Positions 48,350 through 56,279 of a stretch of 64,000 nucleotides of DNA are shown piece by piece. Source of the DNA: Legionella_C dresdenensis. Lineage in GTDB: Bacteria > Pseudomonadota > Gammaproteobacteria > Legionellales > Legionellaceae. Each line of letters begins with the position of its first letter. Position 1 is the stretch's first letter. The stretch covers positions 62,001-126,000 of the forward strand of contig NZ_JBHSAB010000023.1 in assembly GCF_042649825.1 (NCBI RefSeq), read 5' to 3'. The notes below the pieces were generated by a model, which was given only the letters and a program-made list of their open reading frames with translations, searched no databases and was not told where the DNA came from. The position numbers and the translations under genes are program-made.

Positions 48350-50695
48350 AAGGAGAGGCACTTGAGGAATTTCCAATATTTCCTTAGCAGCGGTGTCACG
48401 TAAAATTCTTAATTGTTCGACAAAGTTAACTTCCTTGAGCAATGCGTCAGCAGATTTTAAAAACATCCTGGCGATATAGTAACGCCCTTCTGCCGTGCCT
48501 TTGTCAATCTTATGCAATTTTGGATTAAATTCACTAAACCGCGGTAAATTTTCTACAATAGCTGGATCAATGGTGTACGATGCATCCCCATTAATAGCCA
48601 CTGAACAAATAGCATAGCGAAGATACGCATATAGTTTAGCCAATTGATAGGTTGCCTCGTCACGTACACTGACGCCTTGATTGATGTACGCCATTAAAAA
48701 AAATGCTTCTTCAATCGGATTCAGGCGAAGAAAATTGGCGATAGTGGCCACATCAATAAGCGGTTGACCTACCCGAGTGAACTCCCAGTCGATCAGTTTA
48801 AACTGATGTCGTTTAGCACTATAAAGAATATTCCAGGGATTAATATCAAAATGACAAATAACCTGCTTAATATCTTTTCCCAACACGGGATCAATCTGAC
48901 GAATAAGGGAGATCGCCCATTTAAACTCCGCTAAAAACGGCATGGTTACAGCCTGTCTCAGGACAGTATCAACCATTTCATCGAATTTATCTTTTTTGAA
49001 GAAACTCGTGATTCTGGGTTGCGGTGCACAATGAAATGTTCTTAATGCTGCCGCCAGTTCAGCCAGATGAGACGGTTTACGCTGGATTAACCAGCTCATG
49101 TCATTCTCAACAAACTCACTAATTTGAACTCTGTTGGCAAAATCAGCGCGCTCTACAAGTGGACCTACTTGTTGTTGACTGGCAAGACTATTAACTACAC
49201 ACTCTGGAGTGAATGAAACATCACCATTTGCCACCACTTTAATTACAAACTTGTGTAAGCCTGTATCAAGGAAAAAATTCTGACAAAAAGGAGATAATCC
49301 ACCTGCTAGCAGCCCCAAGGTTCCTCTTGGTTCAGGCATAAAGCTTACTAAAGCATTCCATAATCTTCGACCTATATCCTCGGATTTAGCTAAAGCCATT
49401 ACGTTTTTTTGACTAAAGGTTTGCTCCTGACTATGCAGGGAACGAACCATCGCCGCCCAATCTCGACTCACTGATTTTAATTTAGCAAGTTCAATAGGCG
49501 ATAGCAGGTTAAAAATCTTATTCCAGACAATATAGGGTAAGGGTAAATAATGCAGTTGCGCTCGAGGCGTCTCTTCTAACAAATTGACCTGTTTGAAGTG
49601 ATAATCATTTATTGTAAGCATGGCTTGTCTGATTAGCATAATGCTAATGAAATAACGACCGGCATCACTTCCTCTGTCAACAACACCATGTTGGTCAGGT
49701 CGATACTGATTAAATGCTGGAATAGATTTGGTATCCATCATTCGTACATGTTCAGGATTTTTGATATTTGCTGCAAAACTAATCGCAAAGCGTAGAAGAG
49801 CAAGCTGTTTCATCAAATTAAAATGCTTCATTTGCTCTTCAGATGGTTTTTTTCCAATATATTTCTCTAGCAAAATGTCGCTTTGATTCACACTCAAACG
49901 CAGGGTCGATCCAATGGTAGCCAAATCCAATAAAGCATCATTAACACCGGCACATTCCCAGTCAATAAAGAAAATATTATCCTGTTGCGCTAACAAATTA
50001 TTAGGATTGATATCATTATGACAAAGGGCATCCTCCCTGGTTAGCGCAGCGAAATAGTCGAGCTGCTCAAGGGCATAAGCTAACAAATAAAATTCTGAAT
50101 ACTTCTGAATCATGGCTTCAAGTTGAGTACGCCTTAAAGATATCAGCGTCGAACTTTCAACCTCCGAGGGTCGTTTTAATTTTGGCCCTTTATGAATCTG
50201 TCTTAGTTTGGCGGCTAAATCCTCTAGCTGGTTTGTATTAAGATTCCTCAACAAATTTGGATCATTGTCGACAAACCGCATGATAAAAATGCCAGAAGCA
50301 AAATCAAAATATTCTATTTTTGGGGCAACCCCAGACTCAGAAAAAAATAATGAAGCAAGAATCTCATGATGCCTTCCACTGCCATGATGAATTTGACGAA
50401 CAACAAAACTCTCTTTCCCAGTGTTTACCTTATAACTTATCGCCCATGGAGAACATCCTGCGGTCAGACGTTCAATCGATACTGAATTTGTTTTTTTTGA
50501 TAACACCTTCAACAAATGCGGCATCAACTGGTCAACAGGAACCTCATCGTCACAATTTACGGTAAGATTTTGAGCCCCAAAGGGAAAGTTGTTCCATGCC
50601 CGATTAACTTTACCAAGTTGTGCTTTACTGTCTTTATCGAGAAATCTGGTAATATTATTGACAACGCTTAAAGGGAGTTGATAAGAAAAGAACAT
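48311..50695 (-). CDS. Duplicated F-box plus APH-like kinase protein
   Basis: Numbered from the ATG at 50695 (794 residues; AAAAGG upstream; the frame opens at a TTG at 50716). The protein is two copies of one unit. Copy 1: F-box-like helices (SYQLPLSVVNNITRFL, residues 4-40) and an APH/choline-kinase-like domain with CHNDINPNNLL (225-235) and FFIDWECAG (D245). Copy 2: F-box (LHYLPLPYIVWNKIFNLLSP, 381-400) and kinase with CHFDINPWNIL (614-624) and KLIDWEFT (D636). The likely ATP lysine is Lys486 in copy 2, but Arg100 stands in that place in copy 1. F-box domains recruit host ubiquitin ligase and are a mark of Legionella effectors (family knowledge). It heads the PKS operon. Its role could be self-resistance, tailoring or host targeting. 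Confidence 0.8.
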   Translation of the reverse strand: MFFSYQLPLSVVNNITRFLDKDSKAQLGKVNRAWNNFPFGAQNLTVNCDDEVPVDQLMPHLLKVLSKKTNSVSIERLTAGCSPWAISYKVNTGKESFVVRQIHHGSGRHHEILASLFFSESGVAPKIEYFDFASGIFIMRFVDNDPNLLRNLNTNQLEDLAAKLRQIHKGPKLKRPSEVESSTLISLRRTQLEAMIQKYSEFYLLAYALEQLDYFAALTREDALCHNDINPNNLLAQQDNIFFIDWECAGVNDALLDLATIGSTLRLSVNQSDILLEKYIGKKPSEEQMKHFNLMKQLALLRFAISFAANIKNPEHVRMMDTKSIPAFNQYRPDQHGVVDRGSDAGRYFISIMLIRQAMLTINDYHFKQVNLLEETPRAQLHYLPLPYIVWNKIFNLLSPIELAKLKSVSRDWAAMVRSLHSQEQTFSQKNVMALAKSEDIGRRLWNALVSFMPEPRGTLGLLAGGLSPFCQNFFLDTGLHKFVIKVVANGDVSFTPECVVNSLASQQQVGPLVERADFANRVQISEFVENDMSWLIQRKPSHLAELAAALRTFHCAPQPRITSFFKKDKFDEMVDTVLRQAVTMPFLAEFKWAISLIRQIDPVLGKDIKQVICHFDINPWNILYSAKRHQFKLIDWEFTRVGQPLIDVATIANFLRLNPIEEAFFLMAYINQGVSVRDEATYQLAKLYAYLRYAICSVAINGDASYTIDPAIVENLPRFSEFNPKLHKIDKGTAEGRYYIARMFLKSADALLKEVNFVEQLRILRDTAAKEILEIPQVPLLEDVSCNGRGCKL

Positions 50696-50724
50696 CTTGA
50701 ACCTTTTTACAATCAAATCTTTTT

Positions 50725-50753
50725 AGTATACATTGCTCATTATTTTGAATCAA
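50725..50753 (-). promoter_or_regulatory. Probable sigma70-type promoter of the PKS operon
   Basis: On the minus strand, TTGATT (50748-50753) and TATACT (50725-50730) are exactly 17 bases apart. Transcription would start near 50718, about 20 bases before the ATG at 50695. All following minus-strand genes down to the acyltransferase overlap or nearly abut, so this may drive the whole operon of about 34 kb. Confidence 0.6.
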
Positions 50754-50861
50754 TGACATTATTTTAGCCTTCATATTTCTTTGTTTTCTTGAATTAATTC
50801 AAAGGTAATCACTTAATCATTGACGATTGAATGGCATAAAGAATACGACCTATCACTTACT

Positions 50862-50985
50862 CTATTGAAATAACTCAGAATGTGAGCCTGTACGAGCCAA
50901 TCGTAACAATTTAAGTTGGTCTTCACTTTTATAGATAAGCAACCAACCAGATGAAATATGGCACTCTCTAACCCAATGCCATTAA
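50862..50985 (-). pseudogene. C-terminal remnant of a YafQ/RelE-type toxin
   Basis: On the minus strand this reads HWVRECHISSGWLLIYKSED followed by QLKLLRLARTGSHSELFQ and a stop. This matches the conserved C-terminus of YafQ-like mRNA interferases, including the catalytic-region histidine and the RTGSHSELF ending. The upstream part is absent: a palindromic repeat begins at 50986 directly against it. No antitoxin gene is nearby. Nothing else is recognised in 50754-50861 or 51060-51282. Confidence 0.75.
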
Positions 50986-51059
50986 GTTAAGAAATTTGTC
51001 ATCCCCGCGAAGGCGGGGATCCATCCATCAAACAAGGTAAGGAGCCAACTTGAGAAATG
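50986..51059. repeat. Dispersed palindromic repeat, copy 1 (truncated)
   Basis: These 74 bases are the reverse complement of 62717-62790 with one visible difference. The core is GTCATCCCCGCGAAGGCGGG. The second copy continues into a full palindromic element; this one stops at 51059. It abuts the toxin remnant, so its insertion may have broken that gene. Confidence 0.9.
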
Positions 51060-51282
51060 TATCACCGCCTGAGGTGAACTTATCCCTTGATATGGTAGAA
51101 TAATGCTTTTTAAAGAAGCAGTAATATGAATTTTCCTCCTCCAAAGTACACTCAAAAACAATCTATAACTCAAAAACTATTAATAATTAAGTCCATGTTT
51201 CTGGTAATCTTGGTAATTATTACACAAGCGAAAAGCCTTTGATGGATGGCATCATCCAGAGAATTTATTTGAGGAATCCGTT

Positions 51283-52731
51283 ATGACACTGAGCTTTGAG
51301 AAAATGGGTCTGCAACATATTGAAATTATTTTTGATTGGCTTGCAGAGTCTTTTGTTCAGGAGTTTTGGGATAATACGCAGGGACATAAAGACGATATTC
51401 TAAATTTTGTAAATGGCAGAAAAGAACCTTCGAATTATTGTGACGGCATGTATGTTTATTGGGTAGCAAGCTGTAATGGTCATCCATTTGCAATGCTCAT
51501 GACGATTCAAGAAACTGCAGAAGATCATATTGATGACATTAAATTAAACTACCTTTCTAAAACAGGCCATACTTATGGCATTGACTTCATGATTGGCAAT
51601 AAAAATTATTTTGGCAAAGGTTATGGCGCTAAAACATTATCAGAATTTCTTGATTTTTTCAGAAAAGAATTCGACGTATCAGCAGATACATTCCTAATCG
51701 ACCCGGCTAGCGATAATCCCAGAGCAAAAAATGTCTACATGAAAGCAGGTTTTAAGCACGTGGCTGATTTCATAATGTCTGGCGATGTTTCTGGTGCGGG
51801 TAAATTACATCATTTGTTAATTAGAAGATTTGAACCTGCTGAGTCTGACGATAAACCATTTAACATCACGATCGATCTTGCACGTCAGCTCATCGCTGAG
51901 CAATTTCCCGAATTTGCTCATTTACCCATTGAGCCGGTTGAAAAACAAGGACACGATAATCGCACCTATCGTTTAGGGCGGGAGATGTTAATCCGCATGC
52001 CAACTGCTGAATCTTATGCGTTGAAAGTGCCTAAAGAACAATCCCTGTTACCCAAGCTCGCGCCCCGCTTAACCGTCAGTATTCCAGCTCCAATCAAAAT
52101 GGGCGCTGCTTCAGGTAGATATCCCTATCCATTCTCCATTTACAAATGGTTGGAGGGCGTGAGTATTAATCTTCTCATGTTGGATAACGAATGCATTGAA
52201 AAACTTGCATTTGATTTAGCGAGATTTTTAAAAGAACTGCAAAATATCACCGATGTTTCAGGACCAGTTCCAGGCCAGCATAATTGGTGGCGAGGCGATC
52301 ATGTCAGCGTGTATGATAAAGGCGCCCGCGATCAAATTTCAGAGCTATCAACTATTATTGATGGGAATAACGCGATAAAATTGTGGGAGCGGGCCTGTAA
52401 GACAAAATGGAGCAAGTCTCCTGTATGGATTCATGGTGATTTTGCCATCGGTAATATGCTGCTTAATGAGGGTAAACTATCCGCTATTATTGATTTTGGC
52501 GGGATGGCTTTAGGTGATCCTGCTTGCGATCTGGTGATTGCATGGACTTTTCTTAACGGAAAAGCGCGCGACATTTTTTTCCGGGAGATGGGCCTGGATG
52601 AAAACACTTGGCTTCGTGCAAAAGCCTGGGCTTTATGGAAGGCAACTTTCGAGTTGTGCCAAATAACAGATAAAAACAGTCCTGAGGCGCTTATACAAAA
52701 AAGAATTATTGAGGATGTAGTAGATGAGTAA
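51283..52731 (+). CDS. GNAT acetyltransferase fused to APH phosphotransferase
   Basis: The 482-residue protein joins two enzyme domains. Residues 1-185 form a GNAT N-acetyltransferase related to AAC(6') enzymes, with acetyl-CoA motif YFGKGYGAKTL (109-119) and NPRAKNVYMKAGFKHV. Residues 195-482 form an APH kinase with the catalytic IHGDFAIGNMLL (D386, N391) and AIIDFGG (D404). GAGGAA before the ATG supports the start. The layout parallels the bifunctional AAC(6')-APH(2'') aminoglycoside-resistance enzyme, though the sequence may be only distantly related. A resistance role is plausible, and the substrate is unproven. It stands alone between repeats. Confidence 0.85.
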   Translation: MTLSFEKMGLQHIEIIFDWLAESFVQEFWDNTQGHKDDILNFVNGRKEPSNYCDGMYVYWVASCNGHPFAMLMTIQETAEDHIDDIKLNYLSKTGHTYGIDFMIGNKNYFGKGYGAKTLSEFLDFFRKEFDVSADTFLIDPASDNPRAKNVYMKAGFKHVADFIMSGDVSGAGKLHHLLIRRFEPAESDDKPFNITIDLARQLIAEQFPEFAHLPIEPVEKQGHDNRTYRLGREMLIRMPTAESYALKVPKEQSLLPKLAPRLTVSIPAPIKMGAASGRYPYPFSIYKWLEGVSINLLMLDNECIEKLAFDLARFLKELQNITDVSGPVPGQHNWWRGDHVSVYDKGARDQISELSTIIDGNNAIKLWERACKTKWSKSPVWIHGDFAIGNMLLNEGKLSAIIDFGGMALGDPACDLVIAWTFLNGKARDIFFREMGLDENTWLRAKAWALWKATFELCQITDKNSPEALIQKRIIEDVVDE

Positions 52732-52782
52732 AAAGGTGTCAAACCTCAGTAAGAAGGGATATTTTTTTATTATAAATCTTAT

Positions 52783-53109
52783 TTAAGCGGCTTGTATGGT
52801 ATTAGCTACCGTATTAGCTAACTCACGTCGTTCATCTATTCGAAAAGTACCTACAATCTGGTTATTTTTCATAACCAAACGTATTTCAGGTACTTGAGGT
52901 TGATGCATTGTCAAGCCAAAAATCACACTTGTCGCAACATCATGTTGAGCAAGCGATTTTGTATAATTTAAGTTTATAGGTTTAAAAGCACCTACTAATA
53001 GTTGATTGTTTTCTATAACTCGAAAATTATTTTCTTTTAACGTATCATAATCTAATGCTTTTTTAATCATATTAAAGAAACCTAAAAATTTAATTTCAAC
53101 CTTCGACAC
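52783..53109 (-). CDS. Hypothetical protein (108 aa)
   Basis: A small open frame of no recognised family. It starts at a GTG (53109); an ATG at 53070 (MIKKALDYDTLKENN) is the alternative and neither has a clear ribosome-binding site. The C-terminal half (PEIRLVMKNNQIVGTFRIDE) reads like a real beta-rich domain. It has no signal peptide or membrane segment. Confidence 0.5.
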   Translation of the reverse strand: MSKVEIKFLGFFNMIKKALDYDTLKENNFRVIENNQLLVGAFKPINLNYTKSLAQHDVATSVIFGLTMHQPQVPEIRLVMKNNQIVGTFRIDERRELANTVANTIQAA

Positions 53110-53197
53110 AAAACTAACCTACGAGAGTTTTTCTAAAAACCTTTAATGCATAGCGCTGATTCCATTTTTCCAGGATTTTCTGACAGGAACAATAGGT

Positions 53198-53660
53198 AAC
53201 GTGCCTAAAGTTATTTTTTTATTTAAAGCACAGATTTTTAAATTTACCCGTATCTGCCCCCTCTCCCGCGAAAGGAATTTGAATAGTATACAGATGGTTC
53301 TTCGCGGGAGAGGGTTGGGGAGAGGGCCTGTTATCCCAAGTCAGAGTAATGGGCTAAACCCAATAGAGCATGATCCACATATCTATAAAGAGAGAAATAT
53401 CGTTGAATGTTTATTTCAAAAAATTAAGCGCTGCAGAAGAGTCGAAGGTAATTCCATAGATGCTGTTCTGTAAGGGTGCTTTGCCTGCGTAACTTCTTTG
53501 CGCGTTGCCTCAGTATCGATTTGTCCACTTCCCTCTCCCCAACCCTCTCCCGCGATGAACCATCTGTATACTATTCAAATTCCTTTCGCGGGAGAGGGGG
53601 CAGATATGGGTAAATTTAAAAATCTGTGCTTTAAATAAAAAAAATAACTTTAAGGACGTT
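53198..53660. repeat. Mobile-element remnant bounded by 129-bp inverted repeats
   Basis: Bases 53198-53326 and 53531-53660 are near-perfect inverted copies of about 129 bases. Each arm holds its own smaller palindrome around CCCTCTCCCGCGAA. The 204 bases between them hold a transposase fragment. The whole reads as a collapsed mobile element, or two inverted repeat copies flanking an insertion-sequence remnant. The rest of 53110-53733 has no gene that I can support. Confidence 0.8.
53372..53473 (+). pseudogene. IS5-family transposase C-terminal fragment
   Basis: The frame reads DPHIYKERNIVECLFQKIKR followed by CRRV. This is the conserved C-terminal segment of IS5-group transposases (Y-K-x-R-N-x-V-E-x-x-F-x-x-[IL]-K), which includes the catalytic Glu. 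About 34 codons survive, ending in GNSIDAVL and a stop. It lies between the long inverted repeats. Confidence 0.7.
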
Positions 53661-53733
53661 AGCTAAATTATTCGAAGGTGCTAACCCCCCTCTTATAGCA
53701 GGGGAGTGCTCTTAATTTTTTTGCCTCAACTGT

Positions 53734-54987
53734 TTATAAGATTACACAAGTGTTATGGTCATTTTCAAATGCTTCCTGTGAGGCTTGTTGAGAGGCGGCA
53801 GACAATGTTTCAGTTGTAAATGCATAAGACATGATGTGCTCAGTTAACTCCTCGGGTAATTCGATAGTCTTATCAAAAAATCGATAAGCGCGGTGCTTGC
53901 TAAGATTATAGCTGCCCATACGTTCACGATAAGCCGCTAGTTCTTTCGTATCAAAGTGTAAAACAGTATTATAATCATAGATAAAGGCTAATACTTCACC
54001 ATTAGGCAACACATGAAGCGGTCCATAATAACTTGGCTTGCCATTTAATTGAATGGCTTTTGTAATACCGGTATATATATTAGACAGATAAAGCTTATCG
54101 AATTGATACAGTAATACATTGCCTGTGAGCAAAATAGGTTTCGCCTTTAAGTTCGAGACAGAAAATGCTTGCATTTTGGAGCCTAATTCAGGCCAAGACC
54201 AGTCGTGTATACATTCAAGGGTTTGAGAATCCCAAATTTGCGCATTATTATCGTGCTCATGATAAGTTAATATTTTTCCTTTGGGTAAAAGTTCAATACA
54301 TCCTGTCGCCACGAAACTCGCCGATCTAAACTGCCTCACAGGCTGTATCATGCCTATAGGCGTGATTGTTTTATTATCAAAATGAATATCAAATATTTGA
54401 ATGCTAAATTCATCGGTATTGTATCCGCACAGATGACAGCCATACCGGTTTTTCCCTAGATTTATCACGGACTTGATGAAGGCGCATGCGGTACGAGATT
54501 TTAATGGCAACATAGCGGTATGCGATTCAATAAAAACCTTTTCTTGCTGTTCATAAAATACCACATCATAGGGTATTTGTTTATTGCTAAGGAACGACGA
54601 TTGATGTGTGATTACAAAAAAACGATTATTCCCGATAGCTGCCACGTCCCCTTGATGCTCCCAGAATTGAAAAGACAATATCTTTAATGTGTCAGGGCAA
54701 AGCTTAATTAAAGGCTGCTTACCATCACCTTCTTTATGGAGTAAGATAGCGCCATCATCAAATATACACAAAAGACGATAACAGCCTGCTAACCGTTTTT
54801 CAGCCTGAACCAGTTTTAAATTGGAAATGGAAAAGCGTTTTAAAACAGTGGTTTTTCTGTTCCCAACTTCAACTTGGGTGAAATATAAAAAAGCGGTGCT
54901 TGAAAGATTATAGTATTTGCTATATGCATTATAACTTTCTTCATGTAATACATTTTTTTGTATCGCCTTCGTCTTTTTTACAGGCAT
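53734..54987 (-). CDS. Candidate effector: beta-propeller-like protein ending in a CAAX box
   Basis: The 417-residue protein has repeating beta-rich segments (YRLLCIFDDGAILLH, CIELLPKGKILTYHEHDN, LHVLPNGEVLAFIYDYN) that suggest a propeller fold. It then has an F-box-like helix pair (IELPEELTEHIMSYAF, about 375-390) and ends in CVIL. Cys-Val-Ile-Leu at the extreme C-terminus fits the CAAX rule, with Leu favouring geranylgeranylation. Bacteria do not prenylate proteins; Legionella effectors with such tails are lipidated by the host (established). Translocation by a type IV system is inferred. No signal peptide or ribosome-binding site is obvious. It may be an F-box adaptor anchored to host membranes. 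Confidence 0.7.
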   Translation of the reverse strand: MPVKKTKAIQKNVLHEESYNAYSKYYNLSSTAFLYFTQVEVGNRKTTVLKRFSISNLKLVQAEKRLAGCYRLLCIFDDGAILLHKEGDGKQPLIKLCPDTLKILSFQFWEHQGDVAAIGNNRFFVITHQSSFLSNKQIPYDVVFYEQQEKVFIESHTAMLPLKSRTACAFIKSVINLGKNRYGCHLCGYNTDEFSIQIFDIHFDNKTITPIGMIQPVRQFRSASFVATGCIELLPKGKILTYHEHDNNAQIWDSQTLECIHDWSWPELGSKMQAFSVSNLKAKPILLTGNVLLYQFDKLYLSNIYTGITKAIQLNGKPSYYGPLHVLPNGEVLAFIYDYNTVLHFDTKELAAYRERMGSYNLSKHRAYRFFDKTIELPEELTEHIMSYAFTTETLSAASQQASQEAFENDHNTCVIL

Positions 54988-55120
54988 ACTATGATAAAAT
55001 ATGTGTTAGTTTAAGTTGGGTATCGTGATCATATTATGCTGCTTTGACCTCTGCCCTACTGATTTCTCTAAATATTTTCTTGCATCAGTACTCATGTTTA
55101 TTTACCTCCATTATTTGATA

Positions 55121-56143
55121 TTAATTATTATCCTGCTTTTTCGAAAACTCAACAGCAATTTTATCCGACGCTATTTGACTATCCGGCTTAAAAAAATTAC
55201 ACGTACCTCTTTTAACGCCGGAGTAAATTAGTAGCGCTGGAAGCGATACCGGTAATGTCAAAATTACCGCGATCGCTTTTATAATTAAAATAGACCAGGG
55301 CGTTCTGTTTTTATTAAGGATGCCCTGATTGGCAAGCCATATGGTTTTGGCTTCCTGGATATTTTTAGCATGATAAAGCTGGCAAAATACCGCTTCTTTG
55401 TTTTTTAAATCCTCGGCGGAGTATGGCGCTGAATCACCTTGACGGACATCCTGGACATGGCCTAAATATTGAGCGCAAAGCGCTTTGATTTTTGCTAACT
55501 TTAAATCGCTTATAGTTCCTGCGCTATCGTTATGTTCTTGAATATGTTTCACCAGTACCTGTTGCAAAGCCATATCAAGCGGCAGACAGTTATCCCCTGA
55601 TCCTATTAAAAAAGCCCGGTAACCTTCTTGTATAGGCGTGGTTACATTAGGCTCTCCATCATCAAACACAATATGATTCATTCGATCCTTTGTATTGATT
55701 TCAAGCAAATTTTCTAATGCACGCCGTACCGATGCTTTCCCGTTTAAGTCATCAGCCCCCCAATTAGCTATGTAAATGCCATATTGGTTAACTGCTATTG
55801 TTGGGGCTGAACTTGGTATATTGTTATAAAGGGATGGATCATAGACAGCCATTGCTCGTATGATTGGGAACTTCAACCCTTTGTTCTTACAGGCTTGTTG
55901 GAGTTGCTCCAGGATTTTGATTTGATCTTTTTCGTCATTTTTAGAATGGAAAACAACTTCATAATCATGATATTCAATAAGATTATTAATGGTGCTAAAA
56001 ATCCCGACACCATTTTTTAATACCTGAGCGCCGCCCCAATCGTATTCTTCTAATATAAGATCATTAGCGGTTATAGTATTTTTGTCCTCAACAATACTGC
56101 CGTCAAGCACGCCGCCATGATCAAACATTAAAAACCTGGGCAT
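55121..56143 (-). CDS. HAD-like protein with C-terminal hydrophobic segment
   Basis: The 340-residue protein opens with MPRFLMFDHGGVLDGS, like the first HAD motif (DxxGVLDG), and has a later acidic IVFDDGEPNVTTPI with a following YRAFLIGSG that fits the last HAD motif. The first motif's second Asp is replaced (D-H-G), so phosphatase activity is doubtful. About 25 hydrophobic residues (SILIIKAIAVILTLPVSLPA and LLIYSG) lie near the C-terminus, followed by a polar tail ending KKQDNN. There is no signal peptide. It lies between a likely effector and the NTPDase, so an effector role is possible but unproven. Confidence 0.65.
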   Translation of the reverse strand: MPRFLMFDHGGVLDGSIVEDKNTITANDLILEEYDWGGAQVLKNGVGIFSTINNLIEYHDYEVVFHSKNDEKDQIKILEQLQQACKNKGLKFPIIRAMAVYDPSLYNNIPSSAPTIAVNQYGIYIANWGADDLNGKASVRRALENLLEINTKDRMNHIVFDDGEPNVTTPIQEGYRAFLIGSGDNCLPLDMALQQVLVKHIQEHNDSAGTISDLKLAKIKALCAQYLGHVQDVRQGDSAPYSAEDLKNKEAVFCQLYHAKNIQEAKTIWLANQGILNKNRTPWSILIIKAIAVILTLPVSLPALLIYSGVKRGTCNFFKPDSQIASDKIAVEFSKKQDNN

Positions 56144-56279
56144 TTGAATTCTCGGTATTAAAACTATTCTATATTAGCATAGATTAAATATTATTCAAAT
56201 TTCACAAATATTGGCAACCGTCTTCTGGTATTGTTGGGTTGTACTTTGTTTAGCCCAATGTTCCATTATTCCAATCTTG

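Noticed and set aside
53201..53473. A 90-residue plus-strand ORF
   Set aside because: Its first half is the left inverted-repeat arm; only the end is transposase-derived, so it is a chance composite.
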